Assembly (NCBI GenBank): GCA_963605405.1 | Contig: CAVCUP010000031.1 | Coordinates: 1 to 26,015 of the forward strand | From: Paratractidigestivibacter sp963605405 | Lineage (GTDB): Bacteria; Actinomycetota; Coriobacteriia; Coriobacteriales; Atopobiaceae | DNA: 26,015 nt | Direction: 5' to 3' | The notes under the pieces: model-generated | Told to the model about the DNA's origin: nothing | The model's database searches: none | What the model saw: only the letters and a program-made list of their open reading frames with translations | Part shown: in pieces, positions 6,731 to 14,322 of the stretch | Numbering within the stretch: position 1 is the first letter of the stretch | How the letters are laid out: the number at the start of each line of letters is the position of its first letter | Translations under genes and position numbers: made by a program

Positions 6731-7909
6731 TTACCGAGCGTAAGCGGGGTTGGGGATCGCCTGCGTGTCCAGGATATGGGCGAGGACCAAAGCGAGCCCG
6801 GGCTCGAGGCTCGGCTTATGTATCCACTCGTCGCGGGTATGGAGAAGCGCGCCGGCCACGGAGCCCATGGTGTGGGCGGGGGTACCCAGCGAGAGGGGCA
6901 CGTTCGCGTCGGTGGAGGATTGCTGGTGGACGGGCTCGATGCCGGCGGCCTCGCGGATGGCGGCGTCGCCCGCGACGATCAGCGCTTCTTGACCCTCGGG
7001 GTCCTTCTCCGGGCTCGCGGGGCGCTCGCCGATAAGCTCGAGGTTTATCTCGACACCGGGCTTGCGCTGGCCCTCGACCATGGCCTCGAAGCGTTCCCGC
7101 ATAAGCGTCAGGTTCTCTTGGCTTGCGGAACGGTACTCGAGCAGTGCCACGGCCTCCGACGCGATGGCGTTCACGGACGTCCCGCCGCTGACCCGCCCTG
7201 CGTTCACGCTGGTCTTCGCGCCGCCGGGCAGCGGCAGGTCGTAAAGCCCGCAGATGACGCGGCTCACGGCCTCGACGGCGCTCGGCGCGCCTGCGTCTTC
7301 CCAGGAGTGGCCGCCCTTGCAGCGACATGTCACGCGCCAGCGGTGCGACCCCACGGCGCTCACGATGTGCTGCCCGAGGTAGAGGTCGAACGAGGTAAAC
7401 GATTCGATGGTTTTGGAGCTTGCAGCAAGGGTCGCAACAAGCGCTTTGGTGCCCGCGAGGTTACCGAGCCCTTCTTCGCAGGTGTTCGCGACGATGAGCA
7501 CGTCGTGCGCGAGCCGTGGCTTATTGGCAAGAAGCCACTTGGCCGCCATGAGCAGGCCCGCGAGGTTCGCGGTATCGTCACCGACGCCGGGCGCGTACAT
7601 GCGCTCGGCGTCCTCGCGGAAGGGCAGCTCATCCTGGTCGTCCGCAACCACGTCCATGTGCGCAGAGAAGACCGAGCAGCGCGTGCGGTCGGCCCCGGCA
7701 AGCTCGAGCACCACGTTGCCGGCGTCGTCGATGCGGACCTGCTCCCGCGCAGCGCCCTGCGCGAGCAGCCATTGCTCGACGAACGCCGCGCGCTTCTCCT
7801 CGCGCCCCGTGGGCGCCGGGATCCTCGCCAGAGCGCGCAGCAGCTCGAGCTCCTCCTCGTGCGCCTCTCGCGCATAGTCCTTGGCAATGAGCAGGTGCGA
7901 CTCGTCCAT
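6731..7909 (-). CDS. M20 family metallopeptidase (PepT/ArgE-like)
   Basis: Cytoplasmic zinc peptidase of 392 residues, M20 clan. The start at 7909 has GAGGAG at ideal spacing; the open frame extends about 80 codons further upstream but without family similarity. Landmarks: IPAPTGREE near the N-terminus, SAHMDVV with the first metal His and Asp, GVGDDTANLAGLL with the bridging Asp, NTCEEGLGNLAG with the catalytic Glu pair, CKGGHSW opening the dimerisation lid, SSTDANVPLSLGTPAHTMG, and a late HTRDEW supplying the last His ligand. The STDAN-PLSLG signature is typical of tripeptidase-T-like and related aminoacyl peptidases. The substrate is probably a small peptide or N-acyl amino acid. It is a lone gene, divergent from the sensor operon at 8085. 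Confidence 0.87.
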   Translation of the reverse strand: MDESHLLIAKDYAREAHEEELELLRALARIPAPTGREEKRAAFVEQWLLAQGAAREQVRIDDAGNVVLELAGADRTRCSVFSAHMDVVADDQDELPFREDAERMYAPGVGDDTANLAGLLMAAKWLLANKPRLAHDVLIVANTCEEGLGNLAGTKALVATLAASSKTIESFTSFDLYLGQHIVSAVGSHRWRVTCRCKGGHSWEDAGAPSAVEAVSRVICGLYDLPLPGGAKTSVNAGRVSGGTSVNAIASEAVALLEYRSASQENLTLMRERFEAMVEGQRKPGVEINLELIGERPASPEKDPEGQEALIVAGDAAIREAAGIEPVHQQSSTDANVPLSLGTPAHTMGSVAGALLHTRDEWIHKPSLEPGLALVLAHILDTQAIPNPAYAR

Positions 7910-8084
7910 GTGGTCTCCTCTCGGCTTCGCACGCCATGAGTTTAGGACATCGCGCGGTCGGCGCTCACTTGCCGCAGCCGCCGCCCTAGCGCCGTGGCGC
8001 TCGCCGCTCAACGATTGTGGGACCTGTGTCCTTGCGGGCGCGGCGCAAAAACGCGTACCTTCGAAAAATGGGGAGGTGCTGCGC

Positions 8085-9839
8085 ATGTCGAACGGCTCGG
8101 TCCTGGCTATATTCACGCGTTCTCGGCGAGGCCGCCTGGTCGCCGTGTGCGCCATCGTTGCCTGCGCGTACCTCGCGCTGGTCGTCGCGCTCGCGCTCGC
8201 GTCGCCTTCGGCGGTGCCTGACGGTTTTCATTTCGCGGCAGCCTCAGCCAGCATCGACCGAACGGTCCTGAACTGCGTCTTCGGCGTCCTCGTCTCGTTT
8301 TGGGGCGTGATGGCGTACCTGCGCTGCCAGGACCCGTGGATTTCTCGGCGGCTCGCGGGCATCGCCGTCCTGCTAGCTCTGTGGATCCTCGCCGTGACCA
8401 TCAAGTGGAACACGACCGATTCGCTCCTCGAGCGTTATCTCTGGTACAGCTACTACATCCCCATGGCGTGTATCCCGCCGCTGTGCGTTTCGTGCGCTTT
8501 GCGGGCCGCCGCGGCAGGCCACGGGCCCTGGCGCCGGCGCCTCCGGGTCGCGTGCGTCGCGGCGGCCGTCGGCTTTCCCATGCTCGCGCTCACGAACGAC
8601 GCCCATCAGCTCTTCTTCACCTTCGACGTGCCGTCCCCCGGAATCGTCGGGCAATACGGCTACGGCCCCGCGTACTGGGCGTTCTTTGCGTACAGCGCGG
8701 CGTGCTACCTGGGCTTCTTTGCGATTCTGTGGCGGGCGAGCCGTGTCTCGCTGCGCGGTCTCGTGGTTCCCGCAGCCGCGCTCGCGCTGGCTGGCGGGCT
8801 CTTTTGCGCGGCCTATGCCCTTCGGATAGGGTGGGCGGCCTCACTCAATTTCTCGCTCATCTACGGCGTCGCGATCATGACGACGCTCGGGCTCTGCCTG
8901 GACCTGGGGCTCATTCCCTCCACGTGGTCCTTTGCGCGCGTGTTTGACGAGTTGCCGTTTGACCTTGCCATTCTTTCCCGCGACGGCTCGGTCTACCGCA
9001 AGACCCGGATGGCCGGCCCCGTCCGCCCGGCCGTGGCCGGGCTGGCAAGAAGCGCCTCGCCGACCACGTTCACGCTGCCCGACAACCCTGAAGACGTTTT
9101 CCTTGCGTGGCCGCTTCCGGGCGGCTCGGCGCTCCTGACCCAGGACATGAGCGGCCTTCGCGCGCTTAACCGCACGCTGGCGCGCAGGGGCGCGGACCTC
9201 GAGCGCGACCGTCGGGCCCTCGAGCACGAACGCGACCTCGCCGAGCTGCTGGCCGGCCTTGAGGCGGAGTCGCGCCTGGTGGGAGACGTCGACGCCGCGC
9301 TCTCGGCCTCCATGGCCGAGGTCTCCGCCCTGCTGCGGGACCTGCCGGAGGCGCCCGACGCCCGGCGACGTCAGCTCGAGCGCGCGCGTATGCTCGTTGC
9401 CTACTGCAAGCGCAAGGGGTCGCTCGTGCTCGCCGAGGCCGCCGATCCCGAGCTCGATCGTGACCGCATCCTCCTCATAGCCAACGAGCTTGCGTGCGAC
9501 CTGCGGGCCGTCGGCATCGACTGCGCGGCCGTCGCCAACCTGACGCGCCATGTGGCCGCCGTCCAGGCGAGCACGCTCTACGACTGCATCTACCATATGG
9601 CGTTCACGGCCTTCGAGTGCGAGGGCCCCGTGCTCATGTATCACCTCGGCGAGAGGGACGACGGCACGGTCGAGCTCAGGGCACATCTGCAGTCCGAGGA
9701 CGTTGACGACTTGACGGGGTTGCCGAGGACGCGCGCCCTGCGCGAGCGCCTGGACGCCTGCGACGTCATCTACTCGCTTACCGGCGGCGTCGGGCACCTG
9801 TTCCTCGTCGCGCGCGTGAGAGGGGGCGAAGCCGCGTGA
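8085..9839 (+). CDS. multi-TM sensor protein with degenerate kinase region
   Basis: A 584-residue membrane sensor. GGGGAGG precedes the ATG at 8085. About eight membrane spans occupy residues 18-277, including a WNTT...YLWYSYYIPM loop-and-span stretch reminiscent of the 7TM sensor regions of histidine kinases. A short PAS-like segment follows, then a charged coiled coil (about 345-390, RRALEHERDLAELLAGLEAE) and a C-terminal region (400-584). The C-terminal part has the helical layout of a DHp plus ATPase domain, but no HDxxxQ or other H-box, no N-box (the equivalent stretch reads YDCIYHMAFTAFE) and no DxGxG glycine boxes. It therefore looks like a pseudokinase. It is followed by a real kinase (GTGA overlap) and a response regulator, suggesting a co-sensor or regulatory partner. 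Confidence 0.75.
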   Translation: MSNGSVLAIFTRSRRGRLVAVCAIVACAYLALVVALALASPSAVPDGFHFAAASASIDRTVLNCVFGVLVSFWGVMAYLRCQDPWISRRLAGIAVLLALWILAVTIKWNTTDSLLERYLWYSYYIPMACIPPLCVSCALRAAAAGHGPWRRRLRVACVAAAVGFPMLALTNDAHQLFFTFDVPSPGIVGQYGYGPAYWAFFAYSAACYLGFFAILWRASRVSLRGLVVPAAALALAGGLFCAAYALRIGWAASLNFSLIYGVAIMTTLGLCLDLGLIPSTWSFARVFDELPFDLAILSRDGSVYRKTRMAGPVRPAVAGLARSASPTTFTLPDNPEDVFLAWPLPGGSALLTQDMSGLRALNRTLARRGADLERDRRALEHERDLAELLAGLEAESRLVGDVDAALSASMAEVSALLRDLPEAPDARRRQLERARMLVAYCKRKGSLVLAEAADPELDRDRILLIANELACDLRAVGIDCAAVANLTRHVAAVQASTLYDCIYHMAFTAFECEGPVLMYHLGERDDGTVELRAHLQSEDVDDLTGLPRTRALRERLDACDVIYSLTGGVGHLFLVARVRGGEAA

Positions 9840-11371
9840 ATGCGCTGCTGCTCAACGAGGCGAGCCTCATGGTCGTGGTGGCCGGCGAGTTCGTGTGCGT
9901 CGCCCTGCAGGTGGTGCATCTCTTCCTCGCTGTGTTCCAAGAAAGCCAGGGCAATGGCCGCCTCGCGCTCGGGCTTGAGGCCGCGGTCACGGTCCACCTG
10001 GCGCTCGCGCTCTTCCTCACGGTCGGCGCCGGGCTTATCGGCGCGCCGGTGCTCGCGTGGGCGCTCGAGGGCTCCCGCGCGTTTTGGGTGTTGTGGGTCA
10101 ACGCGGCTTTTGCCGTGGTAGCCGTCGCCGTCGCCCTGCGCATCGGCCGCCCGAGCTGCTTGGTCGACGCCCTCTTTATGTGCCTGTGCACGCCAGCCGT
10201 TATCCGTGCGCTCGGCCCGGCGTGGAACCTCGCGGCGCTTGCCGACGTGGCATGGCTTCTCTTCCGCGGGCTTTCCGGCATTGTCGGCGACCTGGTGAGG
10301 CGCTCGGAGGAGCTCTCGGGGCTGAGTATCGCGGAGGCCCTCATGGGCATGCCCGCGGGCATCCTGGTCGTTGGCCCGACGGGCGGCTCCACCTTCATGA
10401 ACGTTCGGATGAGGTCGTGTCTCGTCGCCCTCGGGCTGCCGTGCGACCTCGGCGACCAAAGCGGGCTTTGGGATCGTCTCGCCGAGGTCGGCCGGGACTT
10501 CTCCGCGGAGGCGAGCTCGCTCGGCGTGCCTGATGCGCTCGGCGGGGGAGAGGGCCGCCTGCTGGTGGACCTGCCCGACGGCACGACCTGGCTATTTGCG
10601 CGCGACCAGGCCAAGGGACGCGGCCCCGGGACCAGGGTCGTGTGCGTGGACGTTACTGAGGCTGCGCGGGCCAACGCCGAGCTCGGCCGCATGAACCGCG
10701 AGCTCGAGGCGGCGGGCGACGAGCTGCGCGCCCGCCTCGCGGACGTGGGGCGCGCGGCCGAGACGACCGCCTACCTGCGCATGCGCTCGCGCGTTCACGA
10801 CGTGGTCGGGCAGCGTCTCTCCATCCTGCACCGTTACTTGGAGACGGGACGGACCGACCCGGAGTCGGTGGCTGAGCTCGAGCGGCTTCTCTCGTCGGTC
10901 ATGGCCGACCTGCGCGGCGGGTCCGAAGTGGACCCGAATGTGGAGCTTGAAGCCATCGTGGCCGCGTTTGCGCTGGTGGGAGTGCGCATTGAGGTTTCCG
11001 GGGAGATGCCGTCGGGCGCGGTCGGCGCGGCCTTCGCGCGCATTGTTCGGGAAGCCTGCACGAACTCGTGCCGGCATGCCCGCGCCTGCCGGGTGTTCGT
11101 CGAGCTCGGGGTGACGCAGGCGGGCCGGGCGTTTCTCGCCGTTTCCGACGATGGCGAACCAACCCGCGGCGCGGATATGGCCCAACCTGTCCGCGGCGCC
11201 GACGTGGCCGGGGCCGGCGCCGCGCCCATCGTCGAGAGGGGCGGCATCACGGGTATGAGGAGAGAGGCGGCGGGCCTGGGCGGGACGCTCACGGTCACGG
11301 CCGTCCCGAGGTTCACGGTGCGCGCCGAGGTCCCCATGGGCGCGCCTTGCACAGAAGGGGGTTCGCGATGA
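9836..11371 (+). CDS. sensor histidine kinase, HisKA_3/NarX-like
   Basis: A 511-residue membrane histidine kinase. It starts at a GTG overlapping the upstream stop (GTGA), with AGAGGGGG ahead. About five membrane spans lie in residues 8-145, a PAS-like region at about 165-275 (MPAGILVVGPTGGSTFMN) and a coiled coil at 276-305. The phosphoacceptor motif is HDVVGQ (His321, HisKA_3 type). The ATPase domain has an N-box, REACTNSCRHA (Asn410), a G1 box, SDDG (437-440), and a G2 box, GGITGM (469-474). A Gly/Ala-rich insert with a duplicated RGADM/RGADV sits between G1 and G2. The enzyme should autophosphorylate and pass phosphate to the response regulator encoded next (ATGA overlap). The signal is unknown. 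Confidence 0.88.
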   Translation: MNALLLNEASLMVVVAGEFVCVALQVVHLFLAVFQESQGNGRLALGLEAAVTVHLALALFLTVGAGLIGAPVLAWALEGSRAFWVLWVNAAFAVVAVAVALRIGRPSCLVDALFMCLCTPAVIRALGPAWNLAALADVAWLLFRGLSGIVGDLVRRSEELSGLSIAEALMGMPAGILVVGPTGGSTFMNVRMRSCLVALGLPCDLGDQSGLWDRLAEVGRDFSAEASSLGVPDALGGGEGRLLVDLPDGTTWLFARDQAKGRGPGTRVVCVDVTEAARANAELGRMNRELEAAGDELRARLADVGRAAETTAYLRMRSRVHDVVGQRLSILHRYLETGRTDPESVAELERLLSSVMADLRGGSEVDPNVELEAIVAAFALVGVRIEVSGEMPSGAVGAAFARIVREACTNSCRHARACRVFVELGVTQAGRAFLAVSDDGEPTRGADMAQPVRGADVAGAGAAPIVERGGITGMRREAAGLGGTLTVTAVPRFTVRAEVPMGAPCTEGGSR

Positions 11372-11994
11372 TCGAGGTGCTTCTCGTTGAGGACCAGGCG
11401 ATGCTGCGCGAGAGCCTGGCCTGCGCCATAAACGCCCAGGAAGACATGCATGTGGCGGCCCACCTCGCCGATGCGGCCGAGGCCCCGGGGATCGCGGCGG
11501 AGCTCGGGTGCGGCCTCGTGCTCATGGACGTCTGCACCGAGAACGGCTCGAGCGGCATCGTCGCCGCGCGCCGCATCAAGGAGGCCGACCCGTCGGTGCG
11601 CGTGGTCATCATGACCGGCATGCCCGAGGTCACCTTCGTTGAGCAGGCCAAGGACGCCGGCGTTGACAGTTTTGTGTACAAGAACGTCGGGATCGACGAG
11701 CTCATGGCCGTCATGCGCTCCACCGCCTCCGGCTACCAGACGTTTCCCGCCGCGCCGCAGTCCATCTTCTCGGGCGCGGCCGCGCTCACGGACGTCGAGG
11801 TGCAGATCCTTCGCCTCGTGTGCGAGGCCAAGACCCGCAAGGAGATCGCGGCCGAGCTCTACATGAGCGAGGGCACCGTCAAGCGCCGCATCGGCGAGAT
11901 CCTCGCCAAGACGGGCTACGACAATATCCTGCGCCTGGCGGTGCACGCGGTGGCCGAGGGCAACATCGTGCCCGGGTTGGATGGCAAGAAGTAG
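11368..11994 (+). CDS. NarL/FixJ family response regulator
   Basis: A 208-residue two-component response regulator. The receiver domain (1-120) has the acidic pocket EDQ (8-10), phosphoacceptor Asp54 in VLMDV, Thr83 in IMTGM and Lys105 in FVYKN. A LuxR-type helix-turn-helix occupies about 138-203 (LTDVEVQILRLVCEAKTRKE, IAAELYMSEGTVKRRIGEIL). Its ATG overlaps the kinase stop codon as ATGA, so the pair is translationally coupled, and a strong terminator follows. Targets are unknown; the neighbouring operons are the first places to look. Confidence 0.93.
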   Translation: MIEVLLVEDQAMLRESLACAINAQEDMHVAAHLADAAEAPGIAAELGCGLVLMDVCTENGSSGIVAARRIKEADPSVRVVIMTGMPEVTFVEQAKDAGVDSFVYKNVGIDELMAVMRSTASGYQTFPAAPQSIFSGAAALTDVEVQILRLVCEAKTRKEIAAELYMSEGTVKRRIGEILAKTGYDNILRLAVHAVAEGNIVPGLDGKK

Positions 11995-12007
11995 CGCGAG
12001 CACGTGA

Positions 12008-12045
12008 ACGAGCCGGGAAGGTCGCCCCTCCCGGCTCGTTTTTTC
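12008..12045 (+). terminator. intrinsic terminator of the two-component operon
   Basis: ACGAGCCGGGA pairs perfectly with TCCCGGCTCGT (11 bp) across a 10-base loop and runs into TTTTTT. It closes the sensor-kinase-regulator operon. On the minus strand the U-run is lacking, so it is not obviously bidirectional. Confidence 0.93.
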
Positions 12046-12108
12046 TGGCTCGCTAGGTCGCGGCCACGCCGGACCGATGCTTCGCTCAGCCCTTCTTTGT
12101 CCTGCTTA

Positions 12109-12921
12109 CTACTCGACGACGATGTCGTACACGCCCAGGTCCTGGAAGGCCGTGGTCTCGTAGATGGTGAGCGTGAAGCTGATGTCCTTCAGCTCGTCGA
12201 TGGCGGTAACCCCGTCGAAGGCCGCGACCTCGTTGGCCGTCTCTCCTGCCTTTACTTCGGCGTAGTAGTAGATCTCGTACGTGCCGCCGTTGACGGAGGC
12301 GTCGTCAAGCGTGTGGGAGGCGAAGCGCTCGCTGGTCTTGTTGGTAATGGCGAGCTCGATGCCGCCCATACCGTTCTTGTCCACCACGCGGGCGACCGCG
12401 GCGATGGTCGCGACCTCGTCGTCGACGATGGTGACGGGCGGGTCGATGGCGACGCGCTGCGTCTCGACGGCCGTGCCGGCGGCGCCCTCCTCCATGGCCT
12501 TGCGGTCGTTCTCGATCTTTGTGGCCAGGGAGTCGTCGCCCTTCTTGAAGACGAGCTCGTTGGAGCCGCCGTCGCTGAAGGTCAGGTTACCGTCGGAGAG
12601 CGCGAAGCTGCCGGTGGCGCCGCCGTAGGTCATGGTCGCGTTCTCGTAGTCCCAGGTCAGGTCCTCGACGGTCCCGAACATGTCGATCGTGGCCGCGCCG
12701 TCTTCGGCCAGGTGGAGTATGAGTTTTACGTCGAGGGAGGCCATGAACTCGACGTCGTCCGCGGTGAGCTCCTCGCCGTTTGCCTTGCCGCCCGTGAGCT
12801 CCCAGTAGCCGACCATGTCCTTGCCCTTGGGCGCCGCCGTCCCGCAGGCGACGAGCAGCGCGCACGCCGCTATCGCGCAAAGGGCGCAGGAGATGAGGCT
12901 CAGCAGTCTTTTCTTCTTCAT
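12109..12921 (-). CDS. lipoprotein of the YdjG/SPFH operon, unknown function
   Basis: A 270-residue secreted lipoprotein. The start at 12921 has GAAAGGAG upstream and gives a Sec-type signal, MKKKRLLSLISCALC..., with lipobox LVAC ending at Cys26. The mature part has two regions. One (about 35-130) resembles a lipocalin-like or DUF5067-associated segment: MVGYWELTGG, SFALSDGNLTFSDGGSNELV. The other, a C-terminal beta-sandwich-like region (about 155-270), has YEIYYYAEVKAGETANEVAA and ends FQDLGVYDIVVE. It resembles DUF5067-type extracellular domains of Gram-positive lipoproteins, but I am not certain. It is the third gene of a minus-strand operon after the SPFH gene, separated by a 13-bp hairpin. 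Confidence 0.82.
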   Translation of the reverse strand: MKKKRLLSLISCALCAIAACALLVACGTAAPKGKDMVGYWELTGGKANGEELTADDVEFMASLDVKLILHLAEDGAATIDMFGTVEDLTWDYENATMTYGGATGSFALSDGNLTFSDGGSNELVFKKGDDSLATKIENDRKAMEEGAAGTAVETQRVAIDPPVTIVDDEVATIAAVARVVDKNGMGGIELAITNKTSERFASHTLDDASVNGGTYEIYYYAEVKAGETANEVAAFDGVTAIDELKDISFTLTIYETTAFQDLGVYDIVVE

Positions 12922-12962
12922 GGTGTGCTCCTTTCTCGCCGTGCCTCGGTTGTTCTGGTGGC

Positions 12963-13004
12963 GGCGGGGCAAGAGGGGCGAGTCGCGTCGACTCTTGCCC
13001 CGCC
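12963..13004 (-). other. strong intercistronic hairpin
   Basis: A perfect 13-bp inverted repeat (GGCGGGGCAAGAG and CTCTTGCCCCGCC, 16-base loop) lies between the SPFH gene stop and the lipoprotein start. There is no U-run. Within it a second palindrome (GAGTCG/CGACTC) overlaps one arm, so two folds compete. It may adjust the ratio of the two proteins by RNA processing or stability. Confidence 0.6.
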
Positions 13005-13020
13005 TCCGGTTGCCCGTTCC

Positions 13021-14280
13021 TTAAGGCCGTTTGGTCCCGCAGCCGGAGCAGAAGTTGCCGGAGTTCTGCGTGCCGCAGTTGGGGCAGAACCAGGCCCTCG
13101 CGGCCTCGGGCTTTGGGCTGCCGCAGTTGCCGCAGAACCGGCCGCTGTTCTGGGCGCCGCAGGAGCAGGTCCAGGAGTCGCCGGCAGCGGGCGCGCCTGC
13201 CGCCGGGGCGGCCGCGACAACGCCACCGGCCATCGGCGCGGCCTGGGGCTGGGTCGCCTGCACCGCTTGCTGCTGCGCCGCTTGCCCGAAGAGCTGCGCC
13301 GCGTTCATGCCGCCCATGCCGCTCGCCATCCCCATGCCCATGAAGCCCATGGCGGCGCCGGCGGGATTGCCCGCCGCGGTACGCATGGCGTCGCTCTGGG
13401 CGGCCGCGATGTTCGCCGCGGCCATGGCAGGGTTGGCCATGACGGCCGCCTTCTGCAGGTCGCGGATCATCTGCTCCTGGTCCTCGGGGGCCGAGATGGT
13501 GTTTACGCCGAAGGCCGCGATCTGGATGCCGCGCGTGTCTCGCCACTGCCCGGAGAGCTCCTCGTTCAGCGCGTCGGCGAGCTCCTTGGTGTGGGCAGGC
13601 ACGGCGCTGTAGCGGATGCCCATCTCGCTGATGCGCGCGAAGGCCGGCTGCAGCGCGGTGAGAAGCTCGCTTTTGAGCTGCGAGTCGATGAGGTCGCGCG
13701 TATAGACGTCCTCCACGTTGCCGCAGACGTTCTTGTAGAACATGAGCGGGTCGACCAGCTTGTAGGAGTACTCGCCGTTGCAGCGCACGGTGATGTCCAC
13801 GTCCAGGCCGATCTTCTCGTCCACCACGCGGAAGGGCACGGGGCTCGCGGTGCCGTACTTGTTGCCCACGATCTCCTTGGTGTTGAAGTAATAGACGCGC
13901 TGGTCGCGGCCGGCGTCCCCGCCGAAGCTGAAGCGGCGACCCACCTGTTCGAAGGACTTCTTGACCATCTCGCCCAGGTTGCCGGAGAAGACCGAGGGCT
14001 CGGTGCCCGTGTCGTAGACGAACTCGCCCGGCTCGGCGCAGACCTCGAGCACCGCGCCGTTCTCGACGATCATCATGCACTGTCCGTCCGCCACCGCCAC
14101 GATGGAGCCGTCGGAGATGACGTTGTTCTCGCCGCGGGTATTCGAGCTGCGGCCGCTTGTGCGCTTGGCGCCCTTGGCCACCAGGGTGTCTGCGTCCAGG
14201 GCCTCGCAGTAGAAGTATTCGCGCCATTGGTCGGCCAACACGCCGCCGGCCGCCCCGATGCCTGCCTTCAGAAGTCCCAT
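13021..14280 (-). CDS. ydjI: SPFH domain protein with C-terminal zinc ribbons (YdjI-like)
   Basis: A 419-residue membrane-associated scaffold-like protein. GAGGAG precedes the ATG. Residues 1-285 hold an SPFH/band-7-type domain of the YdjI (virion core protein-like) group, with WREYFYCEAL, NNVISDGSIVAVADGQCMMI, EPGEFVYDTGTEPSVFSGNL and GIQIAAFGVNTI as typical stretches. A Met/Gly/Ala/Gln-rich flexible linker (about 285-368) follows. Two zinc ribbons end the protein: CSCGAQNSGRFCGNCG and CPNCGTQNSGNFCSGCG (369-419). In B. subtilis ydjI sits with ydjF (PspA-like), ydjG and ydjH in a membrane-stress module. Here the upstream neighbour is a YdjG-like protein, supporting the same job, but no pspA gene is in the window. 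Confidence 0.87.
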   Translation of the reverse strand: MGLLKAGIGAAGGVLADQWREYFYCEALDADTLVAKGAKRTSGRSSNTRGENNVISDGSIVAVADGQCMMIVENGAVLEVCAEPGEFVYDTGTEPSVFSGNLGEMVKKSFEQVGRRFSFGGDAGRDQRVYYFNTKEIVGNKYGTASPVPFRVVDEKIGLDVDITVRCNGEYSYKLVDPLMFYKNVCGNVEDVYTRDLIDSQLKSELLTALQPAFARISEMGIRYSAVPAHTKELADALNEELSGQWRDTRGIQIAAFGVNTISAPEDQEQMIRDLQKAAVMANPAMAAANIAAAQSDAMRTAAGNPAGAAMGFMGMGMASGMGGMNAAQLFGQAAQQQAVQATQPQAAPMAGGVVAAAPAAGAPAAGDSWTCSCGAQNSGRFCGNCGSPKPEAARAWFCPNCGTQNSGNFCSGCGTKRP

Positions 14281-14322
14281 GACCCGCTCCTCTCGTTGTT
14301 GTTCCTCGTTTCTCGCGTTCCG

